From Peribacillus cavernae (lineage in GTDB: Bacteria; Bacillota; Bacilli; Bacillales; DSM-1321): a stretch of DNA of 35,116 bases. The stretch is taken from assembly GCF_003989135.1 (NCBI RefSeq), contig NZ_RYZZ01000055.1, positions 1 through 35,116 on the forward strand. Direction: 5' to 3'. Of the stretch, positions 25,825 to 32,836 are shown piece by piece. The notes under the pieces were generated by a model. The model ran no database searches. It saw nothing but the letters and a program-made list of their open reading frames with translations, and was not told where the DNA came from. The stretch's first letter is position 1. The number at the start of each line of letters is the position of its first letter. Both the position numbers and the translations under genes were made by a program.

Positions 25825-25948
25825 AAAAAGCATGAAGACAATAGCAAGAACAAAGGGCATGACAAACACAAGGGGCACGACAAGCAAAACAAAAAGAATC
25901 CTTCAAAGGGAAAAGGCTGCGGCAAACCAAAAGCAGTCTAGGAAGGTA

Positions 25949-25987
25949 AATCAAAAAGAAGAGGCTGGGGCCTCTTCTTTTTGATTG
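25949..25987. terminator. Terminator after the nuclease gene
   Basis: AATCAAAAAGAAGAGGC pairs with GCCTCTTCTTTTTGATT around TGGG, a 17-bp perfect stem. The A- and T-rich ends let it serve both the nuclease gene and the convergent sspH-like gene. Confidence 0.88.
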
Positions 25988-26004
25988 GTGTAAAAGTTCT
26001 TTTG

Positions 26005-26184
26005 TTAGGCTTCTGTAAGCTCTGAAATTTCGACGGTGGACCGCTCTTCTAAAGGACCCCGTAAATGAACAGTTGCTGTTTTTCCATCCTCGTTCAAGCC
26101 ATTGATCCAGACGGAAGCCCCATTATACTGAACCTGGATATCGGCAGAAGATGAAAGAATTTGTTTTACGCGTATCGCATCCAT
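26005..26184 (-). CDS. H-type small acid-soluble spore protein
   Basis: A 59-residue protein, MDAIRVKQILSSSADIQVQY followed by NGASVWINGLNEDGKTATVH and ending EISELTEA. Length, the alternating hydrophobic pattern, and the order R-x-K-x-I-x-x-S-x...V-x-Y-x-G-x-x-V...A-x-V fit the SspH family, minor spore proteins of the developing forespore. The N-terminal MD-I-R-K and the central Y-N-G-A-V-I are the most telling. GAAGGAGTG lies about 7 bases before the ATG. It points towards the nuclease gene and away from gerE. I infer forespore expression from the family. Confidence 0.75.
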   Translation of the reverse strand: MDAIRVKQILSSSADIQVQYNGASVWINGLNEDGKTATVHLRGPLEERSTVEISELTEA

Positions 26185-26220
26185 TGTAATTCACTCCTTC
26201 AGATTATTCAGTTTAGTTTT

Positions 26221-26232
26221 GTAAGTACTTAC
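26221..26232. promoter_or_regulatory. 12-bp perfect palindrome between sspH-like gene and gerE
   Basis: GTAAGTACTTAC, 37 bp upstream of the sspH-like start on the minus strand. It could be an operator or chance. No known site is matched. Confidence 0.25.
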
Positions 26233-26285
26233 GCTTTTTATACTTATATCTATGTAAAAATTGCATTTCCTCTATGGAAAACAGT

Positions 26286-26314
26286 CACTCCCATGGCCTC
26301 CCCAACATACTATA
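26286..26314 (+). promoter_or_regulatory. Possible SigK-type promoter of gerE
   Basis: CATACTATA at 26306-26314 fits the SigK -10 form CATAnnnTA. CACT, with its AC about 17 bases upstream, fits the short -35. B. subtilis gerE is known to be transcribed by SigK in the mother cell. The start is about 60 bp downstream. Confidence 0.55.
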
Positions 26315-26376
26315 TGATGACTAAATAGACACCCATTCCGGGTTTATGCTGGTGAAGGCAAGGAGGGTTACAATAC

Positions 26377-26601
26377 TTGAAGGAGAACGATTTCACTCAT
26401 AAGCCATTACTCACCAAAAGAGAAAGAGAAGTATTTGAGTTGCTAGTACAGGACAAAACAACGAAGGAAATCGCAGGAGAATTGTTTATCAGTGAAAAAA
26501 CAGTTCGAAACCATATTTCGAATGCGATGCAAAAGCTTGGAGTTAAAGGCCGTTCACAAGCAGTAATAGAACTCCTTCGAATGGGCGAATTGGAGCTTTG
26601 A
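26377..26601 (+). CDS. gerE: Spore germination/coat regulator GerE
   Basis: LuxR-type DNA-binding protein that controls late mother-cell genes, chiefly spore coat. It is only 74 residues, all helix-turn-helix with no receiver domain, as usual for Ger[21 protein letters not shown] and [20 protein letters not shown] are near identical to the B. subtilis protein as I recall it. The start is TTG at 26377 with AAGGAGGG about 9 bases upstream, after a SigK-like promoter. Confidence 0.95.
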   Translation: MKENDFTHKPLLTKREREVFELLVQDKTTKEIAGELFISEKTVRNHISNAMQKLGVKGRSQAVIELLRMGELEL

Positions 26602-26694
26602 TGGTTAATCGCTTTCATCAATTGTTCAAATAATTCAGGCGAAGGAATCACAGGGAAGACACCACGTGGAGAGCAGTAATCCTGGCAGATGGAT

Positions 26695-26724
26695 AAATGA
26701 AAGGCTGCAATAGCCTCATTTATT
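26695..26724 (+). terminator. Possible terminator downstream of gerE
   Basis: AAATGA and GGCT pair with AGCC and TCATTT around GCAAT, with a two-base A bulge. The T-run is weak. It lies about 95 bp after gerE. Confidence 0.35.
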
Positions 26725-26798
26725 CATCAACAGGCTACTGCTTTATTTTTTGTTTGGGCCTGAAAAAACTATGGATAAATATAACCGTTTTAAAATTG

Positions 26799-26920
26799 AT
26801 TCAACTGAACTACGTATGAATTCAACCATTTTTGAGGGTAATTCAACTGAACTGCAGCGGAATTCAACCAAACGGAGCTAGAATTCAACCAAATAAGGGT
26901 GCCGGAAATTAATTCAGCCA
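26799..26920. repeat. 21-bp tandem repeat array
   Basis: ATTCAAC recurs at 26799, 26820, 26841, 26862 and 26883, exactly every 21 bp. A sixth, weaker copy (ATTCAGCC) follows at 26912 after 29 bp. Continuations alternate between ATTCAACTGAACT and ATTCAACCA, and the rest of each unit differs. The only frame with a constant peptide (IQLN/IQPN) has a stop, so it is not coding. The rest of 26602-27037 shows nothing else apart from the weak hairpin at 26695. Confidence 0.85.
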
Positions 26921-27037
26921 AGAAAGCTGATTTACGCGGCAGAAATAGTGGGAATCAATACATCTTGAAATTTCGCCGACTTTAATAGAAAATGATAAAG
27001 ACAATACTCATGATGTTATTTGGGGAGCTGTGTTTGA

Positions 27038-27481
27038 ATGAATGAAAGCAAAAATATGGAGCATGTTGCAGAAATAGAAAAGGAACTGCGATACATCTCT
27101 TCCCTTATCAAGCAGAAGGGAAGAGAAATCTTAAGCAATTATAAAATTACCCCTCCGCAATTTGTGGCGCTTCAGTGGCTTTTTGAGGATGGCGATATGA
27201 CGATTGGCGAACTTTCCACAAAAATGTACCTGGCTTTCAGTACAACAACGGATTTAATAGACCGGATGGAAAAAAATGAGCTGGTCATGCGGGTGAAAGA
27301 CGAAAAAGATCGCAGGGTCGTCCGCATCCACCTGTTGGAAGAGGGCAAACGGATTATCGATGAAGTGATCAAAAAGCGGCAGTACTACTTATCAGGTATA
27401 CTGAGCAGTTTTACGAACATTGAAATAGCTTCCCTCAATGAAAACCTAATTAAATTACATCAAGAAATGAGAGAAGAATGA
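27038..27481 (+). CDS. ysmB: MarR-family transcriptional regulator YsmB
   Basis: A 147-residue winged-helix regulator. The N-terminal dimer helix ([20 protein letters not shown]) is followed by [20 protein letters not shown], the recognition region [20 protein letters not shown] and the wing [18 protein letters not shown], all standard for MarR. Target and ligand are unknown. GGGGAG lies about 10 bases before ATG 27038. It ends 10 bp before racE, so the two are probably one transcript, as in B. subtilis. Confidence 0.9.
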   Translation: MNESKNMEHVAEIEKELRYISSLIKQKGREILSNYKITPPQFVALQWLFEDGDMTIGELSTKMYLAFSTTTDLIDRMEKNELVMRVKDEKDRRVVRIHLLEEGKRIIDEVIKKRQYYLSGILSSFTNIEIASLNENLIKLHQEMREE

Positions 27482-27491
27482 GGCGAGATTT

Positions 27492-28292
27492 TTGAAGCAA
27501 CCAATTGGCATTATTGATTCCGGAGTCGGGGGCCTGACAGTGGCGAAGGAAATAATCCGCCAGCTGCCTAATGAAACTATTATGTATATGGGTGACACTG
27601 CACGCTGCCCGTATGGTCCCCGTCCGGTAGAAGAAGTGAAAAGATTCACATGGCAGATGACCAGATACTTATTACAACATCATATAAAAATGCTGATTAT
27701 TGCCTGCAATACAGCCACTGCCGCTGTACTGGAGGAGATTAAAAATGAACTGGATATTCCGGTCTTGGGTGTCATCCACCCTGGAGCAAGAGCCGCGCTT
27801 AAAGTGTCCAAAAGTTTACAGATCGGTGTAATCGGCACGGTTGGAACAGTAAAAAGCCTGGCTTATGATCAGGCCCTGAAATCGATTAACAAGAGGGCAA
27901 AGGTTGACAGCCTTGCCTGCCCGAAATTCGTGCCAATTGTAGAAAGCGGCGAATTTGAAGGTCCGATCGTGAAAAAGGTTGTAGCAGAAACGCTTAAGCC
28001 TTTGAAAGAAAAGAGGATCGATACACTTATTCTTGGCTGTACCCATTATCCGCTGCTGGGTACGGTAATCAGCAATTATATGGGGAGCGGCATCAAGGTG
28101 ATTTCGTCAGGGGAAGAAACCGCACGTGAAGCAAGTGTTATTCTGCATCACAGTGATTTAATGAATACAAGCAATGAAACGGTGGAACATACATTTTTTA
28201 CCACAGGTTCTAAGGATATTTTCCAGCAGATTGCTTCCGTTTGGCTTGGTGAAAGGATATCTGCTGTCCAAACTATAAAAATCGATGAATGA
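27492..28292 (+). CDS. racE: Glutamate racemase
   Basis: Makes D-glutamate for peptidoglycan, and in some bacilli for poly-gamma-glutamate. The product is 266 residues. The two catalytic cysteines are C72 ([11 protein letters not shown]) and C183 (LGCTHYPLL), and the N-terminal [15 protein letters not shown] supplies the substrate-binding Asp-Ser. The start is TTG at 27492, with only a weak GAGGCGAG upstream, so translation may be coupled to ysmB. A terminator overlaps the stop codon. Confidence 0.95.
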   Translation: MKQPIGIIDSGVGGLTVAKEIIRQLPNETIMYMGDTARCPYGPRPVEEVKRFTWQMTRYLLQHHIKMLIIACNTATAAVLEEIKNELDIPVLGVIHPGARAALKVSKSLQIGVIGTVGTVKSLAYDQALKSINKRAKVDSLACPKFVPIVESGEFEGPIVKKVVAETLKPLKEKRIDTLILGCTHYPLLGTVISNYMGSGIKVISSGEETAREASVILHHSDLMNTSNETVEHTFFTTGSKDIFQQIASVWLGERISAVQTIKIDE

Positions 28293-28319
28293 GGCTTCCC
28301 TATGGAGGTCTTTTTTTTT
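28292..28319 (+). terminator. Terminator of ysmB-racE
   Basis: AGGCTTCC pairs with GGAGGTCT (two G-T wobbles) around CTAT, then nine T. The stem begins at the racE stop. Confidence 0.85.
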
Positions 28320-28330
28320 GCCAAAAAGCG

Positions 28331-28359
28331 GTCTAAATTTACCCAGTGCTCGTATAAAT
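28331..28359 (+). promoter_or_regulatory. Possible SigE-type promoter of gerM
   Basis: GTCTAAAT at 28331 and CGTATAAAT at 28351 resemble the SigE -35 and -10 at suitable spacing. B. subtilis gerM is a sporulation gene of the SigE regulon. The match is not close. Confidence 0.35.
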
Positions 28360-28390
28360 AGTAGTACAAACAGTCCTGGGAGGGATTAGA

Positions 28391-29458
28391 ATGTCTAAAA
28401 TTACTAAAGTAACAGCTGTCTCGACGATCCTCGCCTCATCCGTCTTATTGTCCGGCTGCGGACTCTTTGGGGGAGGCGAACAAAACAAAATTGATCCGCC
28501 TAAAGAGGTATCTTATGATCATGATGGCTCAGCTATGGAGGATTCTAAAACCAGCAAGCAAGAAGAAACTAGCAAGGATACCGAACAGCAAAAAGTTAAA
28601 ACCGAGCTATACCTAATTGATAAAAATGGATTTGTCGTACCCCAGACCATTGAGCTTCCTAATTCAGAAGGTGTTGCCAAGCAGGCATTGGAACATCTCG
28701 TTGATAACGGGCCGGTAAGCAATATCCTGCCAAACGGATTCCGGGCTGTTCTGCCTGCGGATACCGAGGTGAATGTAAATATTGCAAAAGGTGTAGCAAC
28801 TGCAGATTTCTCTTCTGAATTTGAAAGCTACAAAAAAGAGGATGAATTAAAAATTCTTCAGGCTATTACCTGGACGCTGACACAATTTGATTCAGTTAAA
28901 ACAGTAAAATTGCAAATCAATGGGCATGAATTGAAAGAAATGCCGGTGAATGGCACGCCAATTGAACAAGGGATGTCGCGGGCCCAGGGCATCAATCTGG
29001 ATACAAGCGGTGTAGCCGATATTACTAATACGAAACCGCTAACAGTTTACTATGTCGGCGGAGAACCAGGCAGCTACTACTATGTGCCGGTGACCAAGCG
29101 TGTAAGTGAAACGAAAGAGGATAATATCGCTGCTGTGGTTGAAGAACTGATTGAAGGCCCTTCCTATACGTATAATTTGGTGTCTGGTTTTGTCCCTGAC
29201 GTCAAATTGCTGGATGCACCGAAACTAGCAGACGGAAAAGTCACTTTGAATTTCAATAAGTCCCTTCTTGGAAGCTTTAAAGAGAAGAAGGTCTCGAAAA
29301 GTACATTGGATGCTTTGGTTCTGTCTTTGACGGAGCAAAAGGGAATTGAAAGCGTGGAATTACAGGTGAACGGAAGCGCCAAGCTGCTGAACGATGAAGG
29401 AAAACCGCTTTCCGAACCTGTTATGCGTCCGGAAAAAGTCAATACCGGTAGTTTTTAA
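28391..29458 (+). CDS. gerM: Spore germination lipoprotein GerM
   Basis: Envelope lipoprotein needed for sporulation and later germination. In B. subtilis it helps hold the forespore channel complex. The 355-residue product has the lipobox LLSGC with Cys at 23, an acidic Lys/Glu linker, then two GerMN domains (about 75-200 and 215-345). Each has a related pattern: KTELYLIDKNGFVVPQ...GVATADFSSEF...VKTVKLQINGHE, and LTVYYVGG...GKVTLNFNKSLL...IESVELQVNGSA. GGGAGGG precedes the ATG. Confidence 0.95.
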   Translation: MSKITKVTAVSTILASSVLLSGCGLFGGGEQNKIDPPKEVSYDHDGSAMEDSKTSKQEETSKDTEQQKVKTELYLIDKNGFVVPQTIELPNSEGVAKQALEHLVDNGPVSNILPNGFRAVLPADTEVNVNIAKGVATADFSSEFESYKKEDELKILQAITWTLTQFDSVKTVKLQINGHELKEMPVNGTPIEQGMSRAQGINLDTSGVADITNTKPLTVYYVGGEPGSYYYVPVTKRVSETKEDNIAAVVEELIEGPSYTYNLVSGFVPDVKLLDAPKLADGKVTLNFNKSLLGSFKEKKVSKSTLDALVLSLTEQKGIESVELQVNGSAKLLNDEGKPLSEPVMRPEKVNTGSF

Positions 29459-29494
29459 AAAATGTTTTTTGATATACTATATATGATTGAGTTC

Positions 29495-29525
29495 GAAGGC
29501 ATGCTTAAAGCTGCCTTCTTTGTGT
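29495..29525 (+). terminator. Terminator after gerM
   Basis: GAAGGCA and TGCCTTC form a perfect 7-bp stem around a 10-base loop, followed by TTTGTGTTTG. It closes the gerM transcript just where rph would be expected to begin. Confidence 0.6.
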
Positions 29526-29540
29526 TTGTATGTACAATAC

Positions 29541-29642
29541 TATAAGGAGTTGCAGCAAATGCTGGCGAGTGCGCAAGATGGCCTGCTGAATGGCTTCCCT
29601 GGGAGCAATCGCCAACAAATTGCCCCCGCTGCAGAAAGGTGA
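29541..29642 (+). pseudogene. rph: Possible remnant of rph (RNase PH)
   Basis: Read from 29541 the DNA encodes YKELQQMLASAQDGL and then LNGFPGSNRQQIAPAAER before TGA. The first part resembles the C-terminal helix of RNase PH (pattern E-L-x-x-M/L-L-x-x-A-x-x-G-I/L). The stop overlaps the ribosome site of rdgB, where the rph end lies in relatives. About 700 bp of the gene would be missing. The match is short and could be chance. Confidence 0.35.
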
Positions 29643-29649
29643 AGAAGAA

Positions 29650-30264
29650 ATGAAGACAGTGATCATAGCCACGAAAAATAAAGGCAAAGCAAAGGAATTT
29701 GAAAGCTTATTTCACCCTAAGGGGTATGAAGTGTTAACACTCTTGGATTTTGTGGGTGCCACTGATGTGGAAGAGACTGGTGAGACCTTTGAGGAAAATG
29801 CAATCTTAAAAGCCGAAGCGATAGCGAAAGAGTTTGGTCGCTTTGTCCTTGCGGATGATTCCGGTTTGATTGTGGATGCGCTGGACGGAAGGCCGGGTGT
29901 CTACTCAGCCAGGTATGCGGGCGAGAAAAAAAATGATGCTGCCAATACAGCCAAGGTTCTGGACGAGCTGGAAGAAGTCCCTGAAACAGAAAGAACAGCC
30001 CGGTTTTATTGTGCACTGGCACTGGCATCCCCGAACCAGGAGACAATTACGGTTTCAGGAAGCGTAGAAGGCCTTATTGCTGGGAAGCCTGAAGGAGAAA
30101 ACGGATTCGGGTATGACCCGGTTTTTTATCTGAAAGAAAAAGGCAAAACGATGGCTGAATTGAACAGCGAAGAAAAAAATGCAATCAGCCATAGGGCCAA
30201 TGCTTTAAAAGTCTTGGAAAGGAAACTGGATCAATTCTTGGCGAGGGAAGAGGGAAATCGGTGA
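29650..30264 (+). CDS. rdgB: dITP/XTP pyrophosphatase
   Basis: Hydrolyses non-canonical purine triphosphates (dITP, XTP) so that they are not built into DNA. The 204-residue product of the Ham1 family (YsnA in B. subtilis) has VIIATKNKGKAKEFESLF at the start, then ETGETFEENAILKAE, LADDSGLIVDALDGRPGVYS, GENGFGYDPVFY and the SHRANAL stretch. AAAGGTGA lies about 6 bases before ATG 29650. An in-frame ATG at 29590 adds 20 residues foreign to the family. It overlaps the next gene by 4 bp. Confidence 0.95.
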   Translation: MKTVIIATKNKGKAKEFESLFHPKGYEVLTLLDFVGATDVEETGETFEENAILKAEAIAKEFGRFVLADDSGLIVDALDGRPGVYSARYAGEKKNDAANTAKVLDELEEVPETERTARFYCALALASPNQETITVSGSVEGLIAGKPEGENGFGYDPVFYLKEKGKTMAELNSEEKNAISHRANALKVLERKLDQFLAREEGNR

Positions 30265-30773
30265 AGGTGTTAATAATGAGTGACAGCCACGGATTGACTC
30301 ATGAAATCAATCTGATTAAAGAGCGCCATCGGGATGAAGTAGAAGCCATGATACACTGCGGCGATTCCGAGCTCCCAATGACAACCACCGAGATGGAAGG
30401 TTTTCTGGCAGTAAGGGGAAATTGTGATTATGATAAAACGTATCCCGATGAACGGTTCGAGGAAATCAACGGGCTGCGTTTTTTCATCACACACGGTCAC
30501 CTGTACAATGTCAAAATGACCTTAATGAACCTCGGATACAAAAGTGAAGAAAGCAATGCCAAAATTGTTTGCTTCGGACATTCGCATATAGCGGGCTCGG
30601 AGCTCGTGGACGACAAGATCTTTATTAACCCCGGAAGCATCAGACAGCCAAGAGGCACCCATGACAAAACCTATACGATTCTTGAAGATGTGGCCGGGGA
30701 AACGAAAGTGACCTTCTTCGATTTAGAAGGAAATGAGATAAAAAGTTTGACACAGACTTACCATTTGCAATGA
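30261..30773 (+). CDS. ysnB: MJ0936/YfcE-family metallophosphoesterase YsnB
   Basis: A 170-residue single-domain phosphodiesterase. Metal ligands show in MSDSHG (near 6-11), HCGDSE, VRGNCD, ITHGHLYNV and CFGHSHIAG. Substrate is unknown; relatives cleave phosphodiesters with Mn or Ni. It starts at GTG 30261, overlapping the rdgB stop (GTGA), so the genes are translationally coupled. It is the last core gene before the tRNA and the island. Confidence 0.9.
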   Translation: MKVLIMSDSHGLTHEINLIKERHRDEVEAMIHCGDSELPMTTTEMEGFLAVRGNCDYDKTYPDERFEEINGLRFFITHGHLYNVKMTLMNLGYKSEESNAKIVCFGHSHIAGSELVDDKIFINPGSIRQPRGTHDKTYTILEDVAGETKVTFFDLEGNEIKSLTQTYHLQ

Positions 30774-30786
30774 CGTTTAGTATAAT

Positions 30787-30818
30787 AGACAGGGAGTGAA
30801 AGTTCTTCCTGTCTTTTT
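30787..30818 (+). terminator. Terminator of rdgB-ysnB
   Basis: AGACAGG and CCTGTCT form a 7-bp stem, followed by TTTT. Confidence 0.7.
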
Positions 30819-30828
30819 AAAAAAAATA

Positions 30829-30857
30829 TTGACTTCAAAATGATATACCACTATAAT
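30829..30857 (+). promoter_or_regulatory. SigA promoter of the tRNA gene
   Basis: TTGACT and TATAAT separated by 17 bp, about 50 bp before the tRNA. It is nearly consensus, as expected for a stable RNA gene. Confidence 0.88.
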
Positions 30858-30907
30858 TAGAAATGTCCTCGATAAAAGGATTAACAAAATAAACCAACTT
30901 TTATCAT

Positions 30908-30984
<77 letters not shown>

Positions 30985-31095
30985 TTTAAACTTTGAAAAA
31001 CTCAATAACCACAACGGTTTGACGGTTTTAGGGATAACTAACGGCATTCTAACCTTAGTGAAAAATCCTCAAAAAATCGTTACATAGAAAATCAA

Positions 31096-31125
31096 CTTCC
31101 AAATATCATTATTTGGAGGTTTTTT
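31096..31125 (+). terminator. Hairpin with T-run that covers the integrase ribosome site
   Basis: CTTCCAAATA pairs with TATTTGGAGG (one G-T wobble) around TCAT, then TTTTTTG. It has the form of an intrinsic terminator. The GGAGG at 31115-31119 in its 3' arm is also the ribosome site for the TTG start at 31129. Confidence 0.75.
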
Positions 31126-31128
31126 GTT

Positions 31129-32093
31129 TTGACTAAGAAAAAAGGAATATTCGATTTTTCAATAAAAACGGAATTATTGAAACCAAAACAGGAACAGCAA
31201 ATTTCAAAAGGAATGTCTGCTGAAAAGGCACTAGAAATGATTCAGCGCCAAATGAAATTAAATGGCTATCGTGAACGGACACTGAAGGATTATGATGTGA
31301 TATTCAATCATTTCCTCCAAGAGACAAACACAGAATACCTTGAAGACATTACAGTCAATACCATTTATTCGTGGTTAGACGGAATGAAGTATCTGCTTCA
31401 ACTAAAAGTACACGATTGAAATGTCTTAAGGCGGTATTGAGCAAATGTTATAACAACGGTTGGCTGTCGACTAAATTTTGGTTGACAGTACAAATAAAGG
31501 TCGATAAAAAAGTCAAACCAGGCGCCAAGCAAAACGATTTAAACGTATTACTATCACTGCTAGACACTTCAACATTTATCGGTCTACGAGATGCGGTAGC
31601 GATTTTAACACTATATAAAACAGGTGTTCGTATTCATACACTCGGACAAATTCGTGAAAGTCATATTATTTTTGCTAATAACTCATTAAACCTTGAAGGT
31701 TCGATTATGAAAAATCATAAAAATTTGAAATTGCCTTTGGACGACCAATTGATTGAACTGTATAGGGTACTCATCGACCAGAACGAAAAAATCCGAACAT
31801 ATTACAAACAAGACAACGATTTCCTTTTCATTACTCAACGTGGCACAACGATTAATACCAAATCAACGAATAATGCCATCTCTAAGCAATTGAGTAAATA
31901 TGCTAAGCGGTATGACTTACCGAACATCAATGCTCACGCCATTAGACGTGCATATGCCAAGAGTTTATTCGACAAAGGCGCTAATATTGCATTGATTAGT
32001 AAAGCGTTAGGACATTCCAATCTAGCGGTTACTACGCAATATCTTGACCTCGAAGTTGATGAAGTAGCAGAAAACTTAAGAGACTTCCTATAA
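31129..32093 (+). pseudogene. Tyrosine recombinase/integrase, frameshifted
   Basis: A phage-type site-specific recombinase split by a frame change. The first frame (TTG 31129 to TGA 31419) holds the N-terminal SAM-like core-binding domain (MIQRQMKLNGYRERTLKDYD). The second frame, one base back, continues it as VSASTKSTRLKCLKAVLS from about 31385 and ends at TAA 32093. It holds the whole catalytic domain: Arg at 31629 (TGVRIHTL), HAIR at 31935-31946, LGHSN with His at 32013, and Tyr at 32040 (TTQYLD). Joined, they give about 315 residues, normal for XerC/D-like integrases. The N-terminal half lacks catalytic residues, so neither piece alone is likely to recombine DNA. It lies just behind tRNA-Arg, its probable target. 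Confidence 0.85.
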
Positions 32094-32106
32094 CCATTTA
32101 AAACGG

Positions 32107-32136
32107 ACACAGTGCAATTTATGGCTGTGTTTTTTT
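32107..32136 (+). terminator. Terminator after the integrase
   Basis: ACACAG and CTGTGT form a 6-bp stem around a 12-base loop, followed by six T. Confidence 0.7.
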
Positions 32137-32197
32137 ACGTGAACATACTTAAAATAATGTATAATTGACAATTTTAATTAATTTTGGGAGGATGTTA

Positions 32198-32719
32198 TTG
32201 GGAATGAGGATGCTTTTTAATGAACAAACAGTGGATGCTTGGATTGGCGCTATAGGGTCTTTTGCTGGTACTTTAGTTGCTGGTTTACTGACTGTATTTA
32301 TTTATAAACATCAAGTTAAGCTATCTCGAAAAAAAGAAGCAGAAAACGAGTTTGAAACATTTATGAAATTTGGTGAAAAGTATCAGTTATTATTAAGTCC
32401 TATAATGAAAAACCTTGATTTAATGAAGAAACATCTAGATGAAGGAAACATTGAAAACTTTAAAAACCTTGTTGATACAAATGTTGATATGTTTGAAGAG
32501 ATGAAAAAATTGAATGCTAGCGAATTATCATATACAGCAGAAAGTAAATTTATGGCATTAAATCATTATTTGGAGTTTATTTTGTTCCAGACAGCATTAT
32601 ATAAAAAGTCTGGTAGTGAAATACAAATTTCAAATTTCTCGGATAATTTGAAACAACTTAAAGAAGTTGAAAAGGAAATGAATGATTACAGAAAATCTTT
32701 GAAGAAAAGAGCAAGCTGA
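32198..32719 (+). CDS. Small membrane-anchored helical protein, unknown
   Basis: A protein of 173 residues if read from TTG 32198, which has GGGAGG 6 bases upstream; ATG 32204 is the alternative. One membrane helix lies near 15-38 (WIGAIGSFAGTLVAGLLTVF), followed at once by KHQVKLSRKKEAENEF. The remaining ~130 residues are charged and helical, with no Cys and no motif I know. The Gly-spaced IGxxGxxxGT pattern before the helix is common in small phage and island proteins. It is followed after 117 bp by the SIR2 gene on the same strand, so it may be a partner. No function can be assigned. A TATAAT at 32159 may be its -10. Base composition is A+T-rich. Confidence 0.75.
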   Translation: MGMRMLFNEQTVDAWIGAIGSFAGTLVAGLLTVFIYKHQVKLSRKKEAENEFETFMKFGEKYQLLLSPIMKNLDLMKKHLDEGNIENFKNLVDTNVDMFEEMKKLNASELSYTAESKFMALNHYLEFILFQTALYKKSGSEIQISNFSDNLKQLKEVEKEMNDYRKSLKKRAS

Positions 32720-32836
32720 GTGAAGTTATAAATATTCTCAGTTCGACAGTATTTAACAAATTGTTTCCAGAATATATAGTACAAAAGCCGTATTAATGAT
32801 AAAATGGAATTATTACCAAAATGGGAGGATAAAGCT

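Noticed and set aside
25700..25941. Sortase anchor on the nuclease
   Set aside because: No LPxTG-like motif or hydrophobic C-terminal helix is present before or after the in-frame TAA.
26799..26920. Coding heptapeptide repeat from the 21-bp period
   Set aside because: 21 is a multiple of 3, but the frame with the constant IQ-containing peptide has a TGA inside and no start or ribosome site.
31371..31419. Programmed ribosomal frameshift in the integrase
   Set aside because: No standard slippery heptamer in the correct phase with a downstream structure is visible in the overlap. A simple indel or sequencing error is more likely.
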